Shown: positions 37,863-48,938 of the stretch, one piece after another
How positions within the stretch are numbered: the first letter of the stretch is position 1
Layout: each line of letters begins with the position of its first letter
NCBI GenBank assembly: GCA_023105745.1
Contig: JALGQZ010000011.1
Location: 32,967,094-33,031,093, forward strand
Length of the DNA: 64,000 bases
Direction of reading: 5' to 3'
Origin: Austropuccinia psidii
Taxonomy: Eukaryota > Basidiomycota > Pucciniomycetes > Pucciniales > Sphaerophragmiaceae
Translations under genes and position numbers: made by a program
Notes under the pieces: model-generated
What the model saw: the letters and a program-made list of their open reading frames with translations, nothing else
Databases searched by the model: none
What the model was told of the DNA's origin: nothing

Positions 37863-40507
37863 ATATTCCTTTGTAATATTGGTATTTCTAGTGTGTCTGA
37901 ATCTTCTGAGGAGTTTGGTAGCTTCTGGTATATCTTTTTCTTCTAACCATTAATCTTCACAAGTTGGGTCACTGTACCTAACAAGGTATTCCCTTACTTT
38001 CTTGGTTCTTAATTTCCTTTCTTTAAGAACTTTGGTAATTTTCTCAGTACCAGATGTCTCAATAGGAGGTATAACTTGGGGAATCGTATTCCTCAAGGGA
38101 AATTTCTCAGCATCACTAGATTTATATGGCTTTATCAAGCTCACTGGAAATGTAGGATGCTTATTGCTAAGTTCTTCAGATAACTCTACTTCAACAGCAT
38201 TTTCTCCATGGAGGGCTTTAATCACACAAGGTCCTGCAAACGAGTCTTTCAACTTTTTACATCCTTTGATGTTATTGAAGTTAGTGGTGGATACCAGAAC
38301 TAGGTTCCCCAATTTGAAATCTGGAGTTGCATGTGATTTATCCCATTTGTCTTTAGAATATGCAAAAGAGTCCTCCATGCACCTTACTGCATGCTTTCTA
38401 GCTTTGTCTAGAATTCCTTTGAAGCTAGCAGCTGTGGGATGTATTTCAATCAAGTCTTTCCTCAAGGAATCTTGGGGTAACTTGGGGTTCCATCCTTTTT
38501 CTAGAATAGCAGGAGTCTGATTGGTACTGGCATGGATTGATGTTTTATATTCTAATTCCAGTGCTGGAAACAGAGTACACCAATAATGGGTAAATCCATC
38601 ACAATCTTTGAGTTCAAGGCCATATGCACAAAATCTTCTCACCATGTCCTCTAAGGTTTGGATCATCCTTTCAGCCAGGCCATCAGTTTGTGGGTGGTAG
38701 GCTGTAGGGAAAGACAGTTTAGTGCCAAATAATTGGTGAAGATTTGTCCATAGTGCTGAAGTGAATTTGGGATCCCTATCACTAATGATATTTGTAAATA
38801 TCCCAGTCCATGACACTACTCTATTCCATATCAGAAGAGCTGTATCCATGGCTGTATCATCTTTGTGACATGGTTAAAAGATTGGAGCTTTACTGAATCT
38901 GTCCACAATTACTAGGCAAGAATTATAGCTTCTGTCACCTCCTGGTGGTAGGCCAGTTACCCAATCCATATGGACAATTTCCCAAGGTCTGCTTAGTTCT
39001 TGGATTTTTATCACATTTCCAGGTCTCTTGCCAGTGTACGTATTTGCCTTTTGGCATCTGTCACAGGTTTTGTAATACTCTGCAACATCTTTCTGCCACA
39101 TTGGCCACCATATGCAGGTCTTTACTTTCTCTCTTGTTCTGTCTTCAGACAGATGTCCTGAAAAGGGACTATCATGGCATTCCTTCAGTACAAGATTGAT
39201 TCATGACCTGTCTACAACTGTTATGACACATGTGTGCTTGGTTCTGTGGTAAATTATACCATCCAGTAGGTGAAATCTTCCTTCATCATAAGATTTTCTC
39301 CATACTTCATCCAAGGCATATATTAGAGAGTTGTCTTTACAGTCTTTGTTAAGTAATTGGCATAAGATGCTACAATTTTTATCTTGAGTGTAACTACTTC
39401 TGACTTCTTCAAAGAAGGTGGTGTTCAAGTCTGTAACACTTATTCCTTCTATTGAAATTTGTGGTGAAGCTTCTTCTAGCACATAAGCAGGATTATCAAT
39501 ATTATTTGGTAATGGCCATCTGCTTAGTCCATCTGCATTCTTATGAATATTCCCATCTTTATGAACAATAGTCATATTGCCTCTGTATTCTTGTATGGCT
39601 ATTTGCCATCTGAGCATATGTCTGGTGGGTGTTTTCATGTTCAAAAGTGATTTGACAGCTGTGCAATCTGTTATCACCTCAAAAACACATCCCTCTAAGA
39701 AGTAGCTCAATTTTTCCAAGGCCCAGACAAGGCATAGAAATTCCATCTGACTTGCTCCATATCTGGCTTCAGTTGGTTTGATTTGCCTGGATATGAAACA
39801 TATGGGTCCTTCTACAGGTTTATCATTTATGATCTGAACTTGGTGAAGTGCAGCACCTAGTCAATCCCCTGATGCATCAATATACAGTTTGAAAGGCAAT
39901 TTAAAGTCTGGCATCAGTAAGAATGGAGCAGTGGTCAATGCTTCTCTTAGAGACTCAAAAGCTTTGACTCTGTCAACAGTCATTTCAAATACTGTGTCTT
40001 TGTCATACAATTTATAAAGTGGTCTTGCTATAGATGCAAAATCTTTAATGTGCTGCCTGTAATATCCTGCAAAACCTAAGAATGACTGAATTTCCTTTTT
40101 GTTCTGAGGCATGGGTTTTAGAAATACTGCTGCAGCTTTGTTTTGGTCAATTCCAAGGGATAAACCAGATACAACATGTACTAGTGCCTTAAGTTCTTTA
40201 AATCCGAAATGGGATTTCTTCAAGGAGATTTTCATGTTGACTGATTGAATTTTTGTCAAAACTCTGGACAATCTGTACATGTGCTCCTCCCAAGTCTTGG
40301 AACAGACAATAATGTCATCAATGTAAATGATTAACCATTCCTCTGAGAGTTCTTCAGGGAAGATTTCATTCATCATTATTTGGAAGTGTGAAGGTGCATA
40401 TTTGATACCAAAGGGCATCCTCAAGTATGCATACACTCCACAATGAACAATAATTCTCAATTATTTTCTTGCTCTTGGTGTCACCACATTTTGATGGAAT
40501 CCTTTAA
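37863..40507 (-). pseudogene. Element B pol, downstream part (RT to chromodomain), inactivated
   Basis: Read from 40507 down. The second half of RT has YIDD intact in [11 protein letters not shown] and [11 protein letters not shown] before it. RNase H follows (LYIDASGD, then DCTAVKSLL), then the integrase zinc-binding region (CDRCQKA), integrase core (HMDWVTGLP, SDRDPKF, YHPQTDGLAERM) and a C-terminal chromodomain-like segment (REYLVRYSDPTCED...WLEEKDIPEA). In-frame stops interrupt it at about 40458 (RT), 39858 (RNase H), 39198 and 38870 (integrase), and 37947 (inside the chromodomain). The frame is otherwise well preserved between stops. The 5' part of this coding region lies beyond the nested element C at 50686-53962. 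Confidence 0.88.
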
Positions 40508-40512
40508 GGGCA
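40508..40512. repeat. Target-site duplication of element C (left copy, gggca)
   Basis: gggca precedes TGTAACAACC and is repeated exactly at 50681-50685 after the 3' LTR. Removing C plus one copy rejoins the B reverse transcriptase frame between MDAL and KGFHQN, which confirms insertion into B. Confidence 0.93.
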
Positions 40513-41213
40513 TGTAACAACCATCCATCAGGGGTAAGGGTATTCATTCATACACCCACTCAAACACCTCAAATCAGCAAATCCAGTATCTGCATCAGCA
40601 GTCAGTTTCAGCAATCCTCATTCTGAAACATGCATACAGTTTGGTACATCAATACAGCCTGTCAATACTTGTACAGGATGGATTCACCCAATACAGTTTC
40701 AATACACCAGTATGAAACTGTATGATCACTCAAATACACCACACCTCTTGTACAGGTTCTGTACAGCTGTACAAGACCTGTATTGGCCAGACTCAATTCA
40801 ACAATCAATTATTCTCATGAAAATTCTTCTCTGGATCAAGGCTGGTGATTCTCACATATACCAGCCCCTCTTTCTCCCCCCTGGGGACTTTTCCCCAGTT
40901 AATTAATTTAGTTTATTTATCATTTCATAATTATTCTTATCCTTATTTTGGGTATTATAATTATTTAATTTTAAGTTAGTCTTTGCATTTCTCTCTTCGC
41001 CTGTACAGTATGAGTTGGGTGGCCATATCCTTATTAACCCTTCTCTTTCCATTCTGACAGGTTGAAACAGTGGACTTGGACTTGTTTGTGGTTGGCTCTT
41101 CTATTTCTTATTCTTATTTCTTTTGTTGCTGCTTTTCTTATATTCATTCTTTTAGTAATTCATCTTTAACACTCTTAAGTGTATCTCATCTTATCATATC
41201 CTTGAGCCCTCCA
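40513..41213 (+). repeat. Element C 5' LTR (inner 60 bp missing)
   Basis: 701 bp from TGTAACAACC to GAGCCCTCCA. It matches the first 701 bp of the 3' LTR with two differences seen by eye (T/C near 40907 and A/C near 40972). The 3' LTR and the solo LTR at 3506 both continue for about 60 more bases to TGTGACA, whereas here the sequence switches to leader (TAAACCTTTTCATG). The inner U5 end and the primer-binding site are therefore absent, probably through a deletion after insertion. The 64-residue frame at 40712-40906 recurs in the 3' LTR and is not a gene. Confidence 0.92.
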
Positions 41214-41838
41214 TAAACCTTTTCATGATTTTATGATTTTTATGATTTTTTATGAATTTCCTCTCTCATCAATTTTCATCTCATTCTTTTCATTCTTATG
41301 AAAATTGATTCTTTTCCTTTCTTAATCATTGCTGACCATTTCATCACTTCATTTTACTTTTATCAATCAAATTTTTTCGGTGTTCTTATTCAGGTTTTAT
41401 CTAGGGATTATTGATTGGTTTGATTGATTGGATTATTCATTGGGATTCATTTGGGTTATTGATTCAGGATTTATTGGATTTATTGACTTTGAACTCTCAA
41501 GATATTGATTGATCCTCAAGAATTGATTTTGATTATTGATTTGATTTGACTCATCAAGATATTGAATTGATTTCTGAAGATTTTGAACTGATTGATTGAT
41601 TCCTCAAGACTTGATTTCATATTGAAGACACTTATTGATTGATTATTGATTTCCTCAAGATTATTGATATTTGATTGAATTGATTGTTGATTGATTGAAT
41701 TTATTTGACTGTTGATTGAATTTGATTCCTCAAGATTTGAATTGATTCCTCAAGATTCATCAAGATTTTATTGTGATTGATTTGGCCAAGCCTGATTATT
41801 CTTCTTAATACCATCAAGTTATTTTAATTCTTTTCATA
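41214..41838 (+). other. Element C leader, low-complexity TTGATT/CTCAAGA repeats
   Basis: The 5' leader of C lies between the LTR and gag. From about 41390 to 41780 it is a degenerate mixture of TTGATTGATT and CCTCAAGATT(T)GA units. No primer-binding site beginning TGG is visible next to the LTR, in line with the deletion noted there. No gene is present. Confidence 0.7.
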
Positions 41839-43200
41839 ATGCCAGTCCAGCATAGCCCCCCAGCAAAGAATACTAGATCCCAGAAAATTCCAGCTGTTCT
41901 CACTCCTACAGCAAGGGCTCCTCTTGACCGCACACCATCAGTTCATCAACTGAGTGCAAATTTGGACAGAGGACCACCAATGGAAGGAGCAGCACCCTCA
42001 AGAAGAGGTGGAATGAAATCTAGAAGATCAAGATCCTTTTCTGGACTTTTGGGTGGCTACCCTGGCATGTCTGAAGGTGCAAGAGCAAGATTAGGGGAAG
42101 TAGAAGATGAAGAGGGGGAAGAGTCTGTGGAAGAGGAAGATTCTGGGGAAACTGAAGTGGCAGATGCCTTGGCAAATGCTCCAGAGGTACCTCAGGGTTC
42201 TAATCTAGCCCTTTCTAGTCAACCTCTTGTCTCTCAAACTGATCCAAGTCTCCTCAAGATGATGGAGCAGATGACTCAATTCATGGGACAACTCACTCAA
42301 GCAGTTGCCCCCAGGGACAATTCCAAAGCCCCTGCTTTCAAGACTCCATCCATGAAGGCACCTGATTCTTTTGATGGTACTCAAGCTCATAAGTTGAGAG
42401 GATTTATCCAATCCTGTCAACTAATCTTCCATAATGATCCAGCAAACTTCTTCTCTGACAGGAAGAAGGTTTTGTACTCAACTTCTTTTCTTACTGGTAG
42501 AGCTGGCAAATGGATTGAACCCTATCTCTCAAATATTTCCAATGAAGACCCTTCCTACCTCCTCAATAATTGGCCATTGTTTGAATCTCAATTATTCACT
42601 CTGTTTGGTGACCCCAATGAAGTCAGGAAAGCTGAACAAGAGTTGGACAATTTGAGGATGAAGGAAAGTGGTCATGTTTCCTTGTACATAGCAGATTTCA
42701 GAAGCTTAATGTCAAGAATTGGAGATTGGGGGGAAAGAGCTTATATCCATGTTTACAGAAGAGGATTGGCATCAAGATTATTGGATCAGTTGGCCTCTCA
42801 CCCTGGAACTTTTGATACTCTTCAAGAACTTATGGATGTCACTCTAGAATTAGACACAAGATATCATGAGAGGCAAAAGGAAAAGGGTGGCAATCAAGAA
42901 AAGAAGCCTCCAGTCAGTGGATCCAATCAGTCTAGGCCTCCTCAAAACTCATTTCAAAAGAGGCCTCATCAGAAGAAGAATAAGAAGGGCAAGCAATTTC
43001 AATCTTCAAAGGACAAACCCCATGCTGCTCTCCTCAATAAGGACAATAAGTTAATCGGTTCTGAAAAGGAGAGGAGGATTCAAGCAGGGCTGTGTACTTA
43101 TTGTGGTGGCAAGCACCCAATTGAAAAATGCTTCAAGAGACCTCAGAACAAGCCTGGGTCATCATCAAAAGGCTTCCCTAGCAAGCAGGGAAAAGCCTGA
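41839..43200 (+). CDS. gag: Element C Gag (capsid/nucleocapsid polyprotein)
   Basis: 453-residue Gag that would form the cytoplasmic virus-like particle of the retrotransposon. The N-terminus is basic and Ser/Pro-rich (MPVQHSPPAKNTRSQK), followed by an acidic stretch at about residues 87-107. A retrotransposon gag domain spans about 180-340 (FIQSCQLIFHNDPANFF, GKWIEPYL, LFGDPNE, YIADFRSL). A zinc knuckle lies at 419-431: CTYC-GGKH-PIEKC, spaced C-x2-C-x3-H-x4-C, one residue short of the standard CCHC spacing. The ATG at 41839 is the first in the frame after the low-complexity leader. The frame is intact and ends at TGA 43198-43200, directly after the GGGAAAA slip sequence that would lead into pol. 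The N-terminus resembles Gag proteins I recall from Austropuccinia psidii. Confidence 0.95.
   Translation: MPVQHSPPAKNTRSQKIPAVLTPTARAPLDRTPSVHQLSANLDRGPPMEGAAPSRRGGMKSRRSRSFSGLLGGYPGMSEGARARLGEVEDEEGEESVEEEDSGETEVADALANAPEVPQGSNLALSSQPLVSQTDPSLLKMMEQMTQFMGQLTQAVAPRDNSKAPAFKTPSMKAPDSFDGTQAHKLRGFIQSCQLIFHNDPANFFSDRKKVLYSTSFLTGRAGKWIEPYLSNISNEDPSYLLNNWPLFESQLFTLFGDPNEVRKAEQELDNLRMKESGHVSLYIADFRSLMSRIGDWGERAYIHVYRRGLASRLLDQLASHPGTFDTLQELMDVTLELDTRYHERQKEKGGNQEKKPPVSGSNQSRPPQNSFQKRPHQKKNKKGKQFQSSKDKPHAALLNKDNKLIGSEKERRIQAGLCTYCGGKHPIEKCFKRPQNKPGSSSKGFPSKQGKA
43188..43194 (+). promoter_or_regulatory. Putative -1 ribosomal frameshift site GGGAAAA
   Basis: In the gag frame the bases read ..G GGA AAA GCC TGA, a canonical X-XXY-YYZ heptamer two codons before the gag stop. 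Slipping back one base enters the pol frame, which is open from here (AGC CTG AGT GGG GAT). About 55 nt downstream is the palindrome GCACAATTGTGC (near 43248), which could form a stem. Known Ty3-type elements use +1 or -1 shifting or a single ORF; function here is inferred. Confidence 0.7.
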
Positions 43201-46200
43201 GTGGGGATCATGATGTGTTCAATGGTTCTCACTTATTTCCTTCAAGAGCACAATTGTGCACTCTGAATACTAGTGTCAAGAAATCTTTAAAATTTCTTAT
43301 TTTCTCTTCTGTCTCTGATATTTTTTATAGTATTCTCATTGATTCTGGTGCTACAAACTCTTTTATTGCAAAGAATTTTGTTCTCAAGTACTCATTGACT
43401 CTGTCAGAGCTCCCTGAAAAGATTCCTCCTTTCATTTTGGATTCTAATGAATCCCCTGCCTTGTTCATCACCCATTATACCAAGTGGGTAGTTGACTTGC
43501 CTTCCTTCCCAAGCTTTGAATGGGATTTCTTTATCATAGATTCACCCAAAGGAGAAGACCTGATATTGGGCTATGATTTCCTTTACCATTTCAATCCCAT
43601 TATTGATTGGAAAAATGGATTGATCACCTATGATTCTAATCATAAGGATTCTAGTGGTATTATTCCTTCTACTAGTAATGACTTAGCCACTGCTTTCAAC
43701 AGTGTTGCTCTGGCTGGTGAACTTAAGACACCTTCCATCCCTTCTTCTGTCCATATCCCTTCCATAATTCCCTCTCAGTCATTACTTCCATCAAGAGATG
43801 AAGTCTTCAAAGAGATAAAGGATGTTGGAGAAGATGTTGCCATATCTTCACTTCATCTCTTCCAAGGGGATATGGACCTTCCTCCCTTATCTTTTCATGC
43901 ATCCCTGGAGGAGCAGTGGGATGAGGAGGAAGAGCCAGAAGAAATTGAAACTGTGCTGAAGGTTGTTCCTCCTGCTTATCACCAATATTTGGATGTATTC
44001 TCCAAGGTGAAAGCAGAGAAACTTCCTCCACACCGCGCCTGTGATCACCATATCGAATTGGAGGGTCTTCTACCTCCAATTGGTGTTATCTACTCATTAT
44101 CAAATCAAGAGTCAGAAACACTGCGGGCCTACATTTCAGAGAATTTAGAGAAAGGTTTCATTAGACCAAGCTCCTCTTCAACAGGAGCACCTGTCCTTTT
44201 TGTCAAGAAAAAGGATGGAGGTCTTCGTTTGTGTGTTGACTACCGCAAACTCAATGCTGTGACTAGGAAGAACAGATACCCTGTTCCTCCTATGAACCAG
44301 CTTCTTACCGTATTCAACGGTTCCACTATCTTCTCCAAGATAGATTTGCGTGGTGCATATAACCTTCTGAGAATCAAAGAGGGGGATGAGCACTTAACTG
44401 CCTTTAGAACCAAATATGGCAGTTATGAGTATTTGGTCATGCCATTTGGTTTGACCAATGCTCCTGCTTCTTTCCAAAATCTAGTAAATGATATCTTTGC
44501 AGATTTTTTGGATGTGTTTGTTGTGGTTTATCTAGATGATATTATGGTCTTTTCCAGTTCTGAGGAGGAACATGTCAAACATGTGGCCTCTGTCCTCCAA
44601 AGACTGAGGGACAATAATCTATTTGCCAAAGCCTCCAAGTGTGTATTCCATGCCTCAAGTGTGGAATACTTGGGCTATGTTGTTTCAAGTGATGGCCTCA
44701 AGATGGATTCTTCAAAAGTTCAGCAAATCCTCAATTGGCCTCAGCCCAGAAACATCAAGGCTCTTCAATCTTTTCTTGGCTTTGCCAATTTTTATCGACG
44801 TTTCATTAAAAATTATTCCAAAAAAATCACTTCTCTCACTTCCCTCCTTAAAAAAGATTCTCCCTTTATCTTCAATGAGGAAGCTCTTAGTCAGTTTCAA
44901 GCACTCAAAGAAGCTTTCACCTCTGCTCCTATCTTATCTCATTTTGATCCTTCTCTACCTACTATAGTAGAGACTGATGCTTCTGATTATGCATTGGGCA
45001 CCGTACTGAGTCAGGTGAATGACTCTGGAAAGCATCCCATTGCATTTGATAGTCGCAAGCTCTTACCAGCTGAACTCAACTATGAAATTCATGACAAGGA
45101 ACTCCTTGGCATAGTTTGGGCTCTCAAGCGCTGGAGGGCATTTCTTCTTTCTCTTTCCAATCCTTTTGAGGTCTTGACAGACCACTCTTCCTTGCAGTTT
45201 TTCATGTCTTCTAAAGTTCTTACTCGTCGTCAGGCCCGTTGGGCTGAATTTCTCTCAGAATTTCATTTCACTATCACTTACCGCCCAGGCAGGCTGGCCA
45301 CTTTGCCGGATGCCTTGTCACGTCGGGACGACGTGTACCCAGAGAGGGGGGTGGACTTCATCAGCAAGAATCCTCACAATTTTCATCAAATACTTAAGCA
45401 AGATGGAATTCAAGAGTCAAGATTCTTCTCAATCAAAGTGGAAATTTTCTCAGATTTAGTTGACAAGATTCAAGAAGAAGTATGGCAAGACAAAGACTAT
45501 AAAGAAATACTCAAGCAACTAGCAAGAGGTGAATCAGTTCCAGATTATTCTCTTGAACCTCAAGCCAAGTTATTATTATTCAAAGATAGAGTGGTAATCC
45601 CAAGCAATGAAGAACTTCAACTCAATATTCTTCAAAAGCGTCATGACTCACCATTGGCTGGCCATCCTGGCCAGGAGAAGACCCTCAAGCTCATCAAGAG
45701 GGATTTTTATTGGGCTGGCATGAATCAATTCATCAAGGACTATGTGTCCTCATGTCAGCAATGTTCAAGAAACAAGAACATCCATCACAAGAAGTTTGGA
45801 TTACTCAAGCCTCTTTCAATTCCATCTGGTCCTTGGAATTCATTATCAATGGACTTTATCACTCAATTGCCACTTTCCAACAACTTTGATTCAATTTTAG
45901 TAGTTGTGGACAGATTCTCAAAAATGGCAATCTTCATTCCAACTTATGGCACAATCACTGCTCTGGATTTAGCTCAAATATTCATTAGCCATGTATTTTC
46001 CAAGCATGGACTCCCAGTCAGTATTGTAAGTGATAGAGGATCCTTATTTGTTTCATCATTCTGGACTCAATTGTGTCAGCAGCTCAAGATATCAAGAGAT
46101 CTTTCAACTGCCTTTCACCCTGAAACAGATGGACAGAGAGAGAGGGTAAATCAGATACTAGAACAGTACCTTCGGATGTATGTCAGCTATCATCAAGATG

Positions 46201-46916
46201 ACTGGTACACCTGGCTCCCTCTGGCTGAATTTGCCTATAATAATGCAGAACATTCATCAACCAAGCAATCACCCTTTTTCACCATTTATGGAAGAAATCC
46301 CAGCTTTGACTCAATCCATATTTCTCAAGACTCACCTGCTGGAAAGTTATCAACAAAACTCCAATCAGTACAGCAAGTTGTCAAAGAAGAATTAGAGTCA
46401 GCAATAAGGAGATTCAAGAAGTATGCAGATAGAAATAGGGCAATTCCACCTGATTTCCAACCTGGGGACAAAGTATGGCTAGCTTCCAAGAACATCAAGA
46501 CAACAAGACCCACCAAGAAATTATCAGAAAGATGGTTGGGACCCTTTGAAGTTCTTAAGAAGATTGGCAGCCATGCATATCACCTCAAGTTGCCTCAGCA
46601 ATGGAAGACAGTTCACCCTGTATTCCATGTGTCCTTATTAGAACCAGTCAAGCATTCAACTATCCGAAATCGTCATCAATTGCCGCCACCACCAGTTTTA
46701 GTGGAAGAGCAAGAAGAATGGGAAGTGGCTCAGGTTCTGGACTCAAAACTCAAAAGAGGTAATTTATGGTATCTTGTAGAGTGGAAAGGATTCAGTGAAG
46801 ACCCAGAAAGAACCACTTGGGAACCAGCTTCCAACCTTACCAACTCACCAGACCTTGTCAAGGATTTCCACTCATTGTATCCAGACAAGCCTGGTCCAAA
46901 TACCTCAAGAGTTTGA
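43195..46916 (+). CDS. pol: Element C Pol (PR-RT-RNase H-IN-chromodomain)
   Basis: Intact Ty3/Gypsy chromovirus polyprotein, open in the -1 frame relative to gag. Its first in-frame start-like codon is a GTG at 43215; numbering from there gives 1233 residues. The aspartic protease has DSG at 43-45. RT has FVKKKDGGLRLCVDYRKLN and YLDD at 439-442. RNase H begins near VETDASDYALG with D588. The integrase has H810 and CQQC 847-850 in its zinc finger, and catalytic D880, D940 and E976 with the expected 35-residue D-E gap. A GPFEVLKKIGSHAYHLKLP module follows, then a chromodomain at about 1168-1225 (YLVEWKGF, TTWEPASNL), which in chromoviruses directs integration to particular chromatin. No internal stop is seen. 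Expression as a Gag-Pol fusion is inferred. Mobility today is doubtful because the 5' LTR is damaged. Confidence 0.95.
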
Positions 46917-47697
46917 TTTTATGGTGCTTGGTGGGGAGAAGAAGTTATGAAAGTAAGTTCCTCTCCTGGCATGCACCTTTAAGGGGGTATTCTACCCATA
47001 TGTTGTTGTAAGCATCACCTTGGCCACTTTGTGAGCACTTGTCAATTCTTTGGACAGGTTCAGGAAGCATACAACATCAATACCCTCCATTTGGACCTTA
47101 TCAAGATATGGCCAAATGTCTCTTTCTTTCTTTTGTTTTCATTTTCTTTCTTTATTATCATTTCATTTTATGCCAATCATCATAATTCAAGACATTCATT
47201 ACTTCAAGTCATTTACGGCAATTCATTTCAGTAGTCATTTATGGCAAATCATTTCAGAAGGCATTTATGGCAATTTATTTCAGTCTTATGGTGCTTGGTG
47301 GGGAGTGGAAGTTATGAAAGTAAGTTCCATCTCCTGGTATGCATCCCTGAGGGTTCTACTTCTTGTAAAACATCACCTTGGCCACTCTGTGAGCATCAAA
47401 TGCTTGGTTTCCATTTTTCAGACACTTCTTGGCCAGAATCAAGCAACTCACCACAAGAAGGACCAGCCATCAGGAATTTTTCTTTATTTCTTTCTTTACT
47501 CTCATTTTCTCTTATTCTTTCATTTTTTCTTTCTTTCTTTACTTGTATAATTTTCTTCTTTTATTTCTTTAAAGCAGCAGCATCCCCTCCCCAAATCATG
47601 TATTGGGAGGTTCCATTATCTTTTTTATTTTTTATTTTTTTAGTAGTTATAAGAGTGGGGATAGAAGTCAAACCAAACACAAACAAGGAAAAGGAAA
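46917..47697 (+). other. Element C 3' region with duplicated segments
   Basis: A segment of about 115 bp (46919-47038, TTATGGTGCTTGGTGGGGAG to GGCCACTTTGTGAGCA) recurs at 47286-47396. Between them, three units of about 25 bp (CATTTATGGCAATTCATTTCAG type) stand in tandem at 47209-47284. A CT-rich stretch (47470-47570) follows. Frames at 47050-47807 on the plus strand have no family features and are probably fortuitous. Confidence 0.65.
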
Positions 47698-48938
47698 CTA
47701 GTTATCTCTACCCAAGTCATCAAAAGTTCTCTGGAAGTCATTTATCAACTCATCTTCATACCAGGCAAATTTTGCAGCCATCTCTTCAGAAGCAGTACCT
47801 GGAATAGTCCTGTCATTGGCATACATAATCACCTCTCTGCTATTTCTATCAACCCTCCTGAACAATCTGGCCACAGCATCTTGATTTTCACTAGCCGCGT
47901 TGGGATCTTCTCTGGTAACCCGGATAGGCCAACGTTCTCTTCTTTGGAAGACTTGGGCGGCAGGAAACGGCAAAGGGGATAATCCATCTCTTCTTCTGCT
48001 GGAGCTGGCCACAGGTTGGAGTTGACGGGAGGTGGTTATGGGTGAGTTTCTAGGCTGTTGAACTGGTGATGGTCTTACTGCTGGAATCAAGGCAGGCCTG
48101 GTGGTATGGGAAGTAGTTGGTGAAGGAGGAGGAAGGGTTGTAGGAATAGAGGCAAGCATTGGTTGAAAGGTTCTTGGAGTACTGGGAATGACTTGACTTT
48201 GGAATCTGGTGTTGGCAAGAGGTTGAGAGGAGGAATTGCTGGATGGATGGCCACTTGAATGGGGAATAACTTGAACTTCTTCACCATCCAACTCATCACT
48301 TCCTTCAGCATCTGGATCTGATGGGGAATCAACAATTCTTCTTAGCTTCTTCACTACTTTCACCACTCCATCAGCATTGGTCCTTGAAATTGGAACTTCT
48401 GAGCTGTAGTGGATGGGCCTACCACCAATTGGAATGGACCCTCCAACATTAGTCCATCTGGCCACATCCCTCTGCCTGGAACCAGTCACTACATCAAGAT
48501 ATCAGCACCAATTCAATCAAAATATGCAAAGCACTCACATTGAGAAAATCCAGAAGTGGCATCAGGGGTAGGCTCCTCAAGAATGGGGAATTCCTGCCCA
48601 TAAGGCCCATCCTTCCTACTCCACAAGTGTCTCTTGACCCGGGACAAAGTTGATCCGGTACGGCGGCATGGCTTCTTCCCAATAAAGCAGAAATGGCATT
48701 TTGACGATCGAGGATTGTAATGTTGAAAGCAATCCTTACCCCTGGCCAAACACTCAGTACAGGCAGGATCAAGAACTTCAACTGCTCTGAACCCATCATA
48801 TGTTTGGGAGGGGTCAAAATGGCCAGAAGACGCCATGGAGGGAGAAGACAATCGACTGAAGACGCCAGAACCATGAAGAACAGACGGTGGCGGTGCAGAA
48901 GGGGAAGATTCAGTGAGTTCAGTCAGTTTGGAACTCAT
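47698..48938 (-). CDS. Antisense two-exon gene with Zn2Cys6-type cluster, carried by element C
   Basis: Exon 1 is 48539-48938 and exon 2 is 47698-48488. The 50-nt intron (48489-48538) starts GTGAGT and ends TGTAG, and splicing joins ..SGFSQ to TGSRQRDVARW in frame. The product is 396 residues if translation starts at the ATG at 48938; a second ATG at residue 35 (MASSGHF) is an alternative. Cysteines 60, 63, 70, 81, 84 and 91 fit C-x2-C-x6-C-x10-C-x2-C-x6-C, the spacing of fungal Zn2Cys6 DNA-binding clusters. A Ser/Pro/Thr-rich linker follows (about 170-280) with acidic DPDAEGSDELDGEE, then a charged C-terminus (AVARLFRRVDRNSREVIMYA, FAWYEDELINDFQ). Stop-free exons and a clean intron suggest the gene is or recently was functional, perhaps as a regulator. 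A zinc-binding nucleic-acid protein other than a transcription factor is possible. I recall similar proteins annotated as hypothetical in Austropuccinia. Confidence 0.8.
48489..48538 (-). other. 50-nt spliceosomal intron of the antisense gene
   Basis: GTGAGT donor at 48538 and TGTAG acceptor at 48489. A TTGAT/CTGAT branch-like sequence lies 12-20 nt before the end. Removing it fuses two otherwise separate open frames without a stop. Confidence 0.8.

Noticed and set aside
40712..40906. 64-residue ORF found in both C LTRs
   Set aside because: It lies entirely in the LTR, is duplicated for that reason, and shows no domain. The solo LTR copy does not preserve it.
47050..47807. Plus-strand ORFs of 166 and 188 residues after C pol
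   Set aside because: Composition reflects CT-rich tracts (Phe/Leu/Ser runs), there is no domain, and the second frame runs into the antisense gene, which has far better evidence.
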